This document shows positions 32,849 to 44,711 of a stretch of DNA of 64,000 bases, piece after piece (the stretch's first letter is position 1; every line of letters starts with the position of its first letter). The notes under the pieces were generated by a model. The model did not search any database. It worked only from the letters and a program-made list of their open reading frames with translations, and was not told the DNA's origin. The DNA comes from Periplaneta americana (lineage: Eukaryota > Arthropoda > Insecta > Blattodea > Blattidae). The DNA is taken from positions 109,538,263-109,602,262 of the forward strand of contig NC_091119.1 in assembly GCF_040183065.1 (NCBI RefSeq), written 5' to 3'. The position numbers and the translations under genes were made by a program.

Positions 32849-33933
32849 CAGAGTGTAAGGGGTGTAAGTGCCGTTATTTTAACTGATGATTATTCATGTC
32901 ATAAGGAAGAAAAATGTCCTTACAATATTTTTAACTGCAGTATTTAACTAGTTATTAAAGTTTACAATATTAGACTTTTGCAACGTTGCTGGTTGGTGAG
33001 GAGGGTGTTTAGAAGTATACAGTACAGCTCAAGCGGGGAGAAGGAGGTTTAGAAGTAGGTACAGATCAAGCGGGTACAGACATATCGGTGTAGAACAGAT
33101 GCTCTGTTCCAATGCAGGAGCGGACCATGACAATATTGTTGTTTACATAAAACGAGCAGCAAATACAAACTTTCAATCTCATTATTAGAATGTTATGGTA
33201 AATTTACATTTTATGTAACAACATTGCTCCATTTTTAATTGTAGGCCTACGTCTAAAAAATAAACAATAATGGTTTTCTGCACAAAATCACACTGACATT
33301 TTTTATAATGCAACATTTTAACCTCTCTCGTATCCGTAAAGCAGTGTCATTTTTAAACAAATTTCTGGTTGTGTGATTTTCGAAACGGGTTGAGAGACTT
33401 CTAGTTTCTAATAATCGTTGGGAAACTGCTACAAAAGTTCGCCGATTAGGTAACCTTCTTTGAGGAAAACGTTGACAGTACATCCTTATTGCCTCACTTG
33501 AATTTCTATGACTTTCTCCATAAATTAATAACATATGATATTCCTAAACTGTGACGGCAGTAGAGCTATGGACAGGGAGCTTGAACTCAGCTGACTCGTA
33601 CTTACGTCTGTGCAGAATACTGCCTGCTGAACGTTGCCACGTCTCTTACGCCAGAATATTAACAAATTTAAGCATGCATTTTTATTTAATTTCACGAAAA
33701 CGTAATAGAACACAAACATATTTATGTAAACTAATATTAATTCTTTTCTAGATATACCTACTGATGTAATTTTACTAACGATATAAGCAGTATAACGCAA
33801 ATAAAATAAGACAAGAAATATTTTTTCTGGGAAAACTATCAAGTTTTGACCCTATGTTGTATGGACATTTTTGATCCTGTAGACCGTCCCCGACGACTAT
33901 GAAAAGGACGGTACTTATACCCCTTACACCCTG
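32849..33933 (-). mobile_element. TIR transposon of DDE/mariner type (1085 bp)
   Basis: Ends CAGAGTGTAAGGGGTGTAAG at 32849 and, inverted from 33933, CAGGGTGTAAGGGGTATAAG, extending to about 33 bp, each flanked by TA. A transposase N-terminal fragment lies on the minus strand. The catalytic domain is not recognisable, so this is a deletion derivative. Confidence 0.75.
33253..33534 (-). pseudogene. Transposase N-terminal helix-turn-helix fragment
   Basis: The minus-strand frame begins LLIYGESHRNSSEAIRMY and continues CQRFPQRRLPNRRTFVAV and SQRLLETRSLSTRF. The pattern, a helix-turn-helix with PNRRTF followed by a short linker, is typical of DNA-binding domains in mariner-like DDE transposases of insects. 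About 93 residues are open and no DDE block follows. It would recognise the element's own terminal repeats. Confidence 0.6.
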
Positions 33934-33935
33934 TA

Positions 33936-35140
33936 TATCACATGTGACTTATAACATTGAGATTTTATGTCATAGGCTGTTTTAATTTAATGGTTGGAGA
34001 CAATGTCGGTATTTCAAAAGCAACTGTTATAGTTCATCCGACGAAGACCTGTTCCTAACATAAACAAATATGCATTACTCCGCACACCTGTTCGACTAAC
34101 CTACTCAACCTGTTGTTATGTTGCAGCTTATTGGTTTTAAATGTATTTTTCGCATTTATATGTCTCTGTTAGTGATAAGGTATACTAACTACATCTAAAT
34201 AAAACATTGATTGATGACACATAGATATTAAACGAAATACCTCAGCTATTTATACATTTTTACAAGTAGCATTTTATTCGACAAACAATATTATTCCTTG
34301 GCACAATATTTATGCGTTGCTGTAACAAACTTCGTTTGTCAATAGGCTAATACAGGTCGCTTTTATGGGCAATTTCACTTTATGAATTATGACGCGTTGT
34401 CAGGTATGATTTTTGGGAAAAATAAAGGTACGCCACGTCTTTGCTATAAATTGTGAAATAACAAGGGAGAAAAAGACAAGTAAAGAACGCTTTCTTTCCT
34501 TCCGCCTTCAGTACTTCGACTAGTATCTATATGAAGGGCGGTTCTTATTTTGAGTAGACTATAGTAGAATCAGCCTATTGTTCTTAAGATCGGCAGCTTA
34601 GTAACAAAAAACATCACAATTTTATTGGTATATAATATTTTCAGTTGTGGTTTCTTATATTTAATAATTTCTTTATATTTTGTTATAATTCTGTCATTAA
34701 AGATTTTTCTAATTCAATAAGCCTAGTGTCTCAATTTCTCTTCATGTTTCCGCTATCCATTTTAATAAGTTGTGCCTAAATAAAAGCATAATGAAATACT
34801 TTCACAAAATCAACTTGTGAGTCAACTGTTTGTAATACTCCGGAAGGATAGAAGGATGTTAACTATTTATTAACAAAAAAATCCTGGTGACACACATGAT
34901 TCTTAACAAATTATTGAAATGTGACATGTTTTTAACAACGTGTTTGTATTGTTTAAACATCTGTCGATGAAACCGGCACTAAGGGTACTACGTTAACACA
35001 AAATGGTCAATTTACAATTCTTACTTTTCGGTTGTTAAAAATTGTTGCTTGTCCATTTTTCCGCCTCTGTTGACCTTGGTCTCCCATGGGAGCGGAATGG
35101 TTTTAAAGTATTGACGGTGCGGATGACGCGCTTCATTTGT
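33936..35140. other. No recognisable feature
   Basis: AT-rich non-coding DNA. Confidence 0.35.
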
Positions 35141-35149
35141 TCGCCGACA

Positions 35150-35486
35150 GCAAATTCCCCCTCTCTCTGCCTCCTCTCCGTCCATCTCATCTGTAACAAG
35201 TCTAGAAGATTATGAGCGACGGCGGCGGTGACTATTGAAACAGCAAATAATTCACAATATTTTCGTTTGCGGTTTACGGAGCAAAGCAGCTTAAATCTAC
35301 ATCAACGGTCTGTTTGTGATTTTAATCTTTTTGCGGTTGTGCGAGCAAGATCTGTGCCAGTGTGAGCGTGTATCTCGGAGTACCGGCTTCGATTGGAACA
35401 TCGTAGTTAGTGAAGTCCTTTCAATAGAGAAATTGGGATTCAATTCGCGGCAGATCTATTCAGTGGCGAATCGTGAGCAAAATCAG
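35150..35486 (+). other. Candidate non-coding first exon with splice donor
   Basis: A GC-richer block with CpGs and pyrimidine-rich CTCTCTCTGCCTCC ends at AAAATCAG/gtatgtgt, a strong donor. A short upstream-type ORF (35212-35238, 8 codons starting MSDGGG) lies within. The only longer frame (35316-35519) reads through the donor and resembles nothing known. This fits a 5' untranslated exon of a host gene whose coding exons lie outside or were not recognised. Confidence 0.35.
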
Positions 35487-35614
35487 GTATGTGTTACTGT
35501 ACACTTAAAATCGTTTTAGATATTATTCTCTTGTTGTATTTGACAGCCAAGTATATTTGTTTCGTTCGTTACGGAGGAGAAACTCGAAGACTAGTACTGC
35601 AACTTCTACTAGAC

Positions 35615-36415
35615 TAAAGGCACTCGTTCGCAGGCGGTCCAAGTTTGAGTCCCAGTCAGGCTGGGTTTTTTTTTATTGAAAAATCCATAGTGACACTTGT
35701 GACGGACAAAGTTAGAGTTTTTCTCGAAGTTCTCTCATTTCCCATATTAGGCATCACATCTTTATAACGACAACATTTCTCCATCCGTCATCATTCCATA
35801 GCATTCCCCGACGCACGTAGGGGACTAGGTTAGGGACGAGTGGGGTTCCCTTCTCGAAACATGGCTGTGTCCTGTTATGTTGGAACATGAGAGATGCAAC
35901 CACGACATTACGAACTTCGTCTTATTTCATAAGAACAATTAATCGCAAGATCTTTGCTAAAATCCTTTTAAGAGGTTAAAACAAGAAGGGGTGGGAGTGG
36001 AGGACAGGGAATATTTTTATAACAAAGTGGAACAAACTCGACAGGCCTTTCTCTGCAGAACGGACATAGACGAATATTGAACATAGTCATACTCGACAAA
36101 CTTGAAGCGAACATAGCACCTGTAATACACGACACTAGTAAGTAGCGAGCCTTAGTGTCGTCAGCCGGTGTGAGTTAGAAATACACTTAACCTGAGGTCG
36201 TTGTTGTTTAGTCAACTGCCTGAAGACAGGTCTGAACCTCACAAGTGATACCAAGAAGGCACCATTTATGAGGCAACTAGGCCAGGAGATAATGGGTAGG
36301 GTGACCAGTTCCTTTCCTCCTTAGCTTGAGGATTAGTGCAATAGATCTACGAAGATGGCAGTTGCTGGATCATAGTGCTCCCTATCGAAATTCAATTCGA
36401 TTCAAGAGGTACTCG
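35615..36415 (+). repeat. SINE family A, split by two insertions
   Basis: Matches 5175-5605 in order: the head (GGCGGTCCAAGTTTGAGTCC), ATCCATAGTGACACTTGTGA, the TCTCGAAGTTCTCTC zone, and GGGACTAGGTTAGGGACGAG. The match breaks at about 35870 and resumes at 36148 (CCTTAGTGTCGTCAGCC), then breaks at 36197 and resumes at about 36322 (TTAGCTTGAGGATTAG) to CAATTCGATTCAAG. Confidence 0.6.
36193..36321 (+). repeat. SINE-like fragment nested in the family A copy
   Basis: GTTGTTGTTTAGTCAACTGC with GAAGACAGGTCTGAACC. The first part recurs at 58261-58318. It interrupts the family A SINE. Confidence 0.5.
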
Positions 36416-36421
36416 TCCATG

Positions 36422-36845
36422 GCTCAACTTACATTACAGAACAAAAGTTGTACGTCGCGTTTTCACATAAATCAATCATTTCAAGAAATTCGAATTATGT
36501 AACTTGAAAACTGGTACGACTACAAACAAGTTGCATTTAACGTGTACATAACGTAAAGTGTAATGCAATCTCCAGAATCGTATTTACAGTTTCTGACGTA
36601 AGATACTCCGTGGAATCAACAGGGTTGAAGTGATGAAGGACAAGTCACCACTTGAAGTTCCAAAAGCTGAGATATAATTTTTTTTTTTTTTTAAGTGTGG
36701 TACCTAGGCTTCATGTGGACGGATAATTCTGTACGATGCTGCCGCTAGCTAAACGGAATGATTGAAAATAACAGCCAGGAAACTCATCACTAGACAGCGG
36801 AAAAAAAGTCAAATAGAAGTCATGTTTACTGTTTACAAGTACTGT
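36422..36845. other. No recognisable feature
   Basis: AT-rich, with a poly-T run near 36680. Confidence 0.35.
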
Positions 36846-36991
36846 ACGCATAGACCAGTAGTGTCAGAGCTGTAAGCTCCAAAACAGGTTGTGGAGCTGG
36901 AGACTGCAGTCGAAGCGTGAGCTCCGTTGTTTACGTTCTCCGCTTGGGTCTGTTCAACAGTGTATCCTGAACATCAGATGCAGCTGAACTA

Positions 36992-38127
36992 CGCGACCAA
37001 GGCGGGAACCGTTTTGTGTGGTGGCGCTGCGATTCGCTTCACAACACAGGCCGTGCTGTAAAGTCCGCATCAGATGCAAAATGAAGCACATGCTGAACTG
37101 CGCTCTTGTTTCATTATTATTAACACGCTTTATATGCTATATGTTCGTATATATAGTTAACTTTATTGTTTAGTTTTTTTTTATCATATGCTTACATAGG
37201 AATATATTAAGAAAAAACACCAAAACATCGGTGTTCGTAAAGAAGGGAACATGAATCGAAAGTAACGTAAACTAAAGTAGGTACTGTATTTTATACAATA
37301 TTTCATTTGATATAGGCCTACATTTCTTACATTACCATTTTAAAGTGGTCGGACTCCGGACGTCATATATGAGGAAAACACCCGGTATAAACCCATCACT
37401 ACCACCAGCATTGGCCACTATAAGTCGTTGACCTGCACTGATATTTGTATAAACTCCTGACACGTTTACGTCTTGCCAACATTTGTGAACAGTATAATGA
37501 ATATGGAACCATATTTCTTTCAGGTAAATAACGGGCTACTATATCAGAGCGTTCTATTAGATATTTGCTTTTATCTTTACATTTTTTGGATGCAAATCCC
37601 ATGGATAGTATGAGTTTTTGTAAAGTTTCCTTGCACCCTTTAAAACCTAGCCCTCTCTTACAAAATTTATGCAACTTTCCTAATGTTTGAAGCTTTTTGT
37701 AGAGACTATAATATTTATGAACTTCTGTTCTTATGATACATTTGCCCATGTCGTCTAATTCAACCTTATTTGTAGGATGTCATCTAACTTTGTTTGGTGT
37801 CGATATTTCTACACCCTTGTCCTCACATTCTTTACTTTCCTTTCTAATCCTACTAATTGTTTCTTTATTTAACTTCAAATTAGCTGCAGCACGCTCTGTT
37901 GTCTTCGATAGAGGTAGGAATAAACCAGTTATCTTTTCTTCATCACAAAACTTGATGGCATTATAAATCATGCTCCGCGCTTGGCTACGAAACATACGTC
38001 TCCCTACATGCGGCATTGTGATCAGATTGAAACGCTAGGTATTGGATGTGACGACACTCCAGCAGTAAACATACGCAGCGAGAACGGAGTTCCTCATTCT
38101 GCCACGACGGGTCCCGCCTTGGTCGCG
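36992..38127 (-). mobile_element. IS630/Tc1-type transposon nested in the hAT
   Basis: The terminal inverted repeats CGCGACCAAGGCGGGAACCG (36992) and CGCGACCAAGGCGGGACCCG (inverted from 38127) differ at one base in 20 and are flanked by TA (36990-36991, 38128-38129). The near-identical ends suggest a younger insertion than its host. A damaged transposase fills the minus strand. Confidence 0.8.
37340..38016 (-). pseudogene. DDE transposase (IS630/Tc1-like), stop, frameshift and truncation
   Basis: From MPHVGRRMFRSQARSMIYNA the frame gives a helix-turn-helix segment (FCDEEK, then TTERAAANLKLNKETISRIR). It meets an in-frame TGA at 37780-37782 and continues in the same frame through NKVELDDMGKCIIRTEVHKY (a winged-helix-like block) to LIERSDIVARYLPERNM. 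After about 37460 the homologous reading shifts frame to AGQRLIVANAGGSDGFIPGV, the start of the DDE domain around the first Asp. The rest of the catalytic domain is missing. In the family this protein binds the TIRs and cuts at TA. Confidence 0.65.
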
Positions 38128-38279
38128 TAGTATGCGGCATTCGCTTGATTTCTGTTTCTAGATCTTTCTCGTAATGAAAGTATGAACTTACATAAGGAAG
38201 GAAAAAAGCTAGGCTTAAAAAACGGAGTCAAACAGAACTGCAGTGCTAAGCAAGTAAATTGTCAGATGCTCGTATATCA

Positions 38280-38324
<45 letters not shown>
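38280..38324. repeat. (AAT)n microsatellite
   Basis: About 14 AAT units with one GAT near the end. Confidence 0.95.
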
Positions 38325-38325
<1 letters not shown>

Positions 38326-38463
38326 TAATAATAGAATACAAAATACATATTTAACGAGTATTCAAAACTTTAATAGCAAACATTTGGTTAGCAACAAATA
38401 AAATAAATTAACTTCTTAAATCCTATTTTTATTATAAAACCTGAAATATTGTTCTATTAATTC

Positions 38464-39195
38464 TCACAAACAGATATTAATGTTCATTAACTCTCCAATA
38501 ACTGTGCGCTTACTGCTTGAAACCTGACATTTTCTATTGCCCACTAATATTTTTATGTTAGCTGAGATGCTATTTGCCAAACAAATTCGAAGGTTGTTTT
38601 TCAGATTGATGTCAGAAAGCCTTTCTCTATTCTTGTTTTTCAACTGTTTCAACACGGAAAACTCCTCCTCGCAAACATAAGTGCTACCTAACATAGAAAT
38701 AAGTTCAGCGGCGTTCTTACGTAAGTGCTGAAATTGTGTTTTATCAAGATCTTTATAGAATTGCACCATATCAATAGCATTTGTCTTCAGTATTTCAAAA
38801 AGACGACGATGTCATTTAAGCTCAATGAGTTCCAACTGTACAGCAGGGTCTCACACAGTTTTGATATCTACTGAGAGTGGAGTTTCGAATATAGCTAATT
38901 CAGTGTCAAAGCTACCTAAGTTTGCTAAATTCGTGAAGAAGATCAGATAATACTGTAATATAGTATTCTCCAGTGAAAAGAGTTTAAATACATTGCATTC
39001 ATCTTAATCACTTTCCAGTTTCATACGCTTTACCAGATCAGCACGTTCCTCCCCTCCTATATTTTTGTAATCGTTTTGATGCTTTTTCTCGTAATGACGT
39101 TTCACATTGAGTCTTTTCATTGACAGGAACTGTTTACAAATTAGACACTGTACATTATTCCTCACCTTTGTGCACAAAAACACGTTCTCCCAGCT
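38464..39195 (-). pseudogene. hAT transposase (GTF2IRD2/ZBED5-like), internally deleted
   Basis: On the minus strand 39195-39004 encodes a BED-type finger: CLICKQFLSMKRLNVKRHYE, with Cys2 and two His residues, ending in a stop. After a gap, 38940-38868 gives NLGSFDTELAIFETPLSVDI. Then 38769-38464 is an open C-terminal domain with FYKDLDKTQFQHLRKNA, GSTYVCEEEFSVLKQLKNKN and LSDINLKNNLRICL, the hAT dimerisation region of the GTF2IRD2/ZBED5 branch. The RNase H-like catalytic core is absent, so it cannot transpose itself. Confidence 0.7.
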
Positions 39196-39620
39196 TGTGT
39201 CAAAGAAGGAACTAGAACTTCAGCTCGATTCGTTCAGCGCTCCTGCTGTAGACGCAGTCATGCTTTGAACTTTATTATGTCTGTGGAAACACCGGAGCAC
39301 TTAAAGGAGTCATAGTGGAGCGCTCCGCTCCGTTTATTCTCTGCCTGACAACGCTGGCATAGACTATAGCATGAGGTGTGGACGTATGCCAAGCAGGTAC
39401 AACACGGTACAGTCCGCAGAGAGCACCACGCGAACACCGAAAACAACTGCCGCTCTGCATTCTCAGTCAGTCCTCGTCCGCACGTGAACAGAGAACATTG
39501 AGATAGCCTACGTAAACATATTTATTTGTGTTCAGTTTAACAGTGTTCTTTAAAAATATTGGTTACTCTGCAGTGTGCTCCATCAGACGTGCTCTGTTTA
39601 TTAACGAACAATTATAACAG

Positions 39621-39794
39621 CTAAATGAACTAGGAATCAACGCTACTGACGTGTCATACTTTAAATATGCTCCAATCACATCATGTGATGTTGAAAGAAG
39701 TTTTTCACAATACAAACATTGTCTAGGAATTCGGAAAAACTTCGCATTCGACAACTTTCGGAAGTACTGTATATTGTTGTGCATTGCAATGTGA
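39621..39794 (+). pseudogene. hAT transposase C-terminal domain remnant
   Basis: 57 open codons to TGA: NATDVSYFKYAPITSCDVER, then SFSQYKHCLGIRKNFAFDNF and a hydrophobic helix. The CDVERSFSQYK core corresponds to SVERSFSAFK at 3250. A different hAT lineage from its neighbour at 38464-39195, on the opposite strand. Confidence 0.65.
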
Positions 39795-40465
39795 ATCCGA
39801 CCCAGGACGTGGGATGGCTTGACTATCTTCCCTCTTCCGAAGTAGATAGAAATATGTGTATTTGTATATACAGTATTAATTAACGTAATCCTATTGCAAT
39901 TTTATCATCAGAATTATTCATTTGTTTCACATAAGTAGCTATGACAATATGGCATTACAATAGTTACATCAACGTACAACCAAATTCAGTGATTATTCCG
40001 TGTATCAATTTACATTTCCCCCGGCCTATACCTGCACGCGCCTCTAGTGCACCTACTGTGCTGACGAGACAAACTAGTCGCGATGTAGTTACCTTCTCAT
40101 CCGAATGACTTTTTTACGCTGTCTACTCATTGCAATATGTTTTTATAACATTTGTTAATGGTTGAGAGGAGTTAAGTGGTCAAGCATAAGCCGTATGCAC
40201 GAGAAATGGAAGACATTTGGATAGCCTATTAAGTAATCAATTTAAAGAAAACTTGTAATTTTACGATAAGCTCCAATCCTTAGATTGTACTCTAAACAGT
40301 GCGTGATCATGGCATATAGAGATGCTATTAGATCATGGTTCAAGGAATAATGACCGTTCTGAGGTCCTTAACAAGAGTTAGTTAGTGGTGTTTAAAAAGA
40401 GCGCGTCAGCTACTATGGCTATTGGCGCCCTTCCTTAACAGGATATGAAGTACGAGATGAAAGGG
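39795..40465. other. No recognisable feature
   Basis: Mixed AT-rich DNA between the hAT remnant and the microsatellite. Confidence 0.35.
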
Positions 40466-40467
40466 CG

Positions 40468-40820
<353 letters not shown>

Positions 40821-40824
40821 GATA

Positions 40825-41965
40825 TGGATGGAGCAATATAATACATACTGATGTACTATATTATCAGAATTTTCTCTTAAATACAATGACCGTACTTGCT
40901 GTGTAAAACAAGTCCTCTTTTGTAGGTTTCACCTCCTCACCTATGATTAGTTCCAACCACTCTCCAAAAGAACACACACATTAATGTAAAAATGGCACAA
41001 ACAAAACACATTATATAATATATCCTAACCTAACATACAAACAGGCATAGAACTGTATAATTCAGTATTTACCATTATCCCTTCGTCAGCTGATTTTCTA
41101 ATCTGTCTCGCCTTCAAGAGGAACAATCCAGTCTTTTGTTCACATTCTCTATTCCCCATGAGGTCAAGACATGCAAGCGAACTCCTATTCTGACTTAGCG
41201 TGGAGGGTGGTAGATACTTTCTCCGGATATATTCCGTTTCGATACACTGTAATAAAATATAAGTGATTGTACAGGGTGAATTATTATCATATTACTACAA
41301 CGCGGCATTTATATGGCACAATTACGCTACACGCAGCTCCATCTTTCATACTGCAGTTCCTTGGTGAGCTGTTGAGTATCTGTTACAAATATCCACAAGT
41401 TTTATGAGAAATATCAGGAATTTACAGAACTCTCAGTGAAGACTTTACAGTAGATTGCCTGTTGGGAAAATTAACGTCGTTATTAGGAAAGAAAGACATA
41501 GTATGAAGAAATCCATATCAGAATGTCTTGTAGTAACACTGTGGTTTTTAAGAACTAGTAGATCTATGTAGATAATGCATATTATGTATAAATATTTGTA
41601 ATTATCATTAAAGCAATGAATATGAATTGTCCTTTAAGTTATAGTCATTGATATATCTGTTTTCTAGATCAAAGTGTACTATTTCACCTATAATATCCGA
41701 GGTGTGAAACTATATATAAGGTTTTGAATGCAGAGTAATTAATAGTAATGCAATTATATTTATGAATTTTATATTTTGGATATTTTAAAAAATGGTTTCT
41801 TATTTGTTTTCTGTGCAGTTTCCAGATTTTGTGGACTTCGTTTTCGTTTAACATATGTTCTGGTAGTCTATCAACTTTCCATAACATTTTTTCAACCCTA
41901 TGAAAGTCAGCGTCTTTGTGATATGTCGTATCCAGTAACCTATACTTTCTCCTACACAGCCGACA
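40825..41965. other. No recognisable feature
   Basis: Contains an isolated TACAGGGTGAATTATTATCA near 41270 that looks like one mariner TIR end without a partner. Confidence 0.3.
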
Positions 41966-41969
41966 AGGT

Positions 41970-42009
41970 ATGAATGAATGAATGAATGAATGAATGAATG
42001 AATGAATGA
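41970..42009. repeat. (TGAA)n microsatellite
   Basis: About 10 TGAA units. Confidence 0.95.
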
Positions 42010-42221
42010 AGAGTGTGATCCCAAAAATCGCTTAGTCCATTTGGCCATTTTTATTATTTGTACATATGTACAGTATGTGATTATGTTTGAGACCTCTATC
42101 ATTATATATTTTAAGCTTATTTTCTTCCAAAACAACGCCAATTCTTGTCTAAAAATTTATGTTATTGTGCATGTCACATGAAAACCTTTTCAATCCTTAG
42201 AGCGGTAGATATAAATCAATA

Positions 42222-42530
42222 TGTGAATAAATGAATAAATGAGTGAAATAAATAAATAATAAATGAATAAATAAATAAGTACATAAATAATTAACAAAAT
42301 ATAAGTAAATAAATAATGAATGAATGATTGAATTAATAAATTAATGCATGAATGAATGAATCAATGAATAAGTTAATAAGAAATAAAGATATAAGTGAAA
42401 TATATAAATAAATAAATAAATAAAATAATGAATAAATTAAGGACATAAGTGAAATAAATAAATAAATAAATTAATTAATTAATAGATAAATAACTAAATA
42501 ATGAAACAAGTAAATAATTAAATAAGTTAA

Positions 42531-42561
<31 letters not shown>

Positions 42562-42885
42562 ATCAATAAGGAAGTAAGTAAATACATAAAGAAATGAATG
42601 AATGAAAAAATGAATAATTAAATAAATGAATTAATGAATGATGGAATGAATGACTACATTAATGAATGAATGAATAAGTACATAAATGAATGGATGATTA
42701 AATGAATGAATAAATGAAATAAATAAAGTAATACGTGAATAAAAAATAAATGAATGAATCAACAATGCATAAGTGAGAAGGTGAGTGAGTGAGTGAGTGA
42801 GTGAATGTGAGTAAGTTAATATGTAAATTAATAAACAAGTAAGAAAGGGAGTGACTAAATAAATGAATGAATGAAAAGAAAAAGG
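42222..42885. repeat. Degenerate AAAT/GAAT low-complexity tract
   Basis: About 660 bp built from variants of AAAT, GAAT, AAGT and GAGT tetramers, an old tetranucleotide array scrambled by mutation. Confidence 0.85.
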
Positions 42886-43034
42886 CACCTAAAAACATAA
42901 AGGCGTCGAAAAAGTATTGAGTCCTTTCCACAAAAGTATCGATCGCTCTCGATACACCCAAGTATTGAGGACCCAATTCTTTATTGTTATTATATGACAC
43001 TAGTATAAAATTGTCTTTCATCTAATTCTGAACA

Positions 43035-43275
43035 GTCACGGGGTAGCTCAGGCGGTAGCGTATTTCTCTGCTAATCCGACTGCGCTCAGGCGTTGCTCCG
43101 AGTCACACTTGGGCTGAATATCTCGTTGAGTTTTTCGTAGGTTTCCGAAACTGCAAGGCGAATGTCAGGTAATTCATGGCGAATCCTCGACGTCATTTCG
43201 CTATCACCAATTCCGTCGACACTAAATAACGTAATAATTGGCACAGCGTCGTTGAATAACCGATTGAAGTAAATC
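43035..43275 (+). repeat. tRNA-derived SINE, family B
   Basis: A-box-like GGGGTAGCTCAGGCGGTAGC and a degenerate B box near 43100, then the shared 3' core CGCTATCACCAATTCCGTCG and TCGTTGAATAAC. Confidence 0.65.
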
Positions 43276-43546
43276 TGTAAGCGAGTCTGGTCGAGGAAAT
43301 TATGTAGAATATGTTGCAAGTGCATTGTGACGTACAGAATGTATCCTGAGCACAGATGACATGACACATGGCTAATATATTTTTGTAAATTGGCCAATAC
43401 ACCTGACAGTGAATCCTTCTCATGCATATTTTCAGCAGAAAAAGGTCACCGTAAATACAAAACGTGAGGAACAACTTCCAGGATTACTATAATATACAAC
43501 ACAGAAAGTTTTCTCCCGTTTGAATCAGATAAATCTGATGTTACAC

Positions 43547-44703
43547 CAGTCATGTCAATTGATGCCCATAGGCGCAAGCGCACGCTTTAGAGCTCAGGAG
43601 AGCCTGAGCGCTTTATAGTGGAAGGGAAAGAGACAGACGAAAGAGGTAGTATATGCCGCTTTGTCGAGCTATATACAGGGATGGCCAGCACTGATTCAAT
43701 AGAGAACTTATTAAAACTGTATCCATGTTAATCTTTAGAATTGTATGAGAAGTATAAGTGCATTATAAGAATGTAAGTTTTAATTTTAATGCACATTTTT
43801 CACAAGTTTGTTTTTCTTTATTCAAAAGGAATATTTTCTCAATTTTTTTTTATAGAAAAGTGAAATTTCCAGATATAGGCCTATTTACTTAGTAGCCTTC
43901 CAGGTACTGAAACAGTGTTTGCGTAAATCTAATATATCGTAAAATACGTATTACTGAAGATAGTGTATTACAAATTTTGAAAATATTCGCATAGAAAATG
44001 TTTGTAAGGAAATGAATTAACAATGCAACTACTGTTACATCATAAGCAAAAGATATATGCCCATGTGTTGTAAAAATGTCAGCTCTATAGCTTCAGCAGG
44101 TTTCAAGAAAATAATTTAATATTCTGATGATAGGAAGTTGAGCACCAATATCACCTTAAAAGCATAATGCGATAAGAGTTTTGTTATAGAATATTAGTTA
44201 CACTTAAAATATATACAGGATAGGTAACTTTGCTTTGTACTATAATATTGTTTTGATTAGTTCATTGATTACTTTTATAAGGCTAAAGATACCATCAATA
44301 TCAATTCCAACTTATCATGTCATACTCAATCTTTTTTTTGGGGGGGGGGGATGTCACTTTCTTTATGAATGATGTGTTTCATACACTTAGTATATTATAG
44401 CTGTACTGCTATCGAATTAATGTGAATATTCCTTCTTAACTCTTTATTATGTTACTAACGTTTAAAACACAACTGCAATATTAAGAAATTGGTGTTAGTA
44501 CTTTTGTTTTACAGACAATATAGATAATATCAAACAGAAAGAAGCCATATAGAAATAATGATATAAATTTCACGTTCCGTTTGAAGTTTGTGCACCATTG
44601 TTTTCTTAATCCAACAGACTGCTTATTCCTTCTTCCATACCAAGCGCCTGATGCCCGCGCACGACGTCAAGGTCAGAAAAATGCGCTTTCTTTGACATCA
44701 CTG
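43547..44703. mobile_element. Non-autonomous hAT-type element, copy 2 (1157 bp)
   Basis: The ends CAGTCATGTCAATTGATG and TTTGACATCACTG form a terminal inverted repeat of about 12 bp (CAGTSATGTCAA). The perfect 8-bp duplication TGTTACAC lies at 43539-43546 and 44704-44711. It is collinear with copy 1 (5654-6543) except for an extra block of about 270 bp at roughly 44069-44365. No coding capacity. Confidence 0.85.
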
Positions 44704-44711
44704 TGTTACAC

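Larger units (their letters stand above)
36856..39356 (-). mobile_element. hAT transposon with perfect 8-bp duplication, host to a nested element
   Basis: The ends CAGTAGTGTCAG (36856) and, inverted from 39356, CAGCGTTGTCAG match at 9 or 10 of 12 positions. GCATAGAC flanks both sides exactly (36848-36855, 39357-39364). It carries degraded hAT transposase pieces on the minus strand and an independently bounded TA-flanked transposon at 36992-38127. Without that insert it is about 1.37 kb, an internally deleted hAT. Confidence 0.85.
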
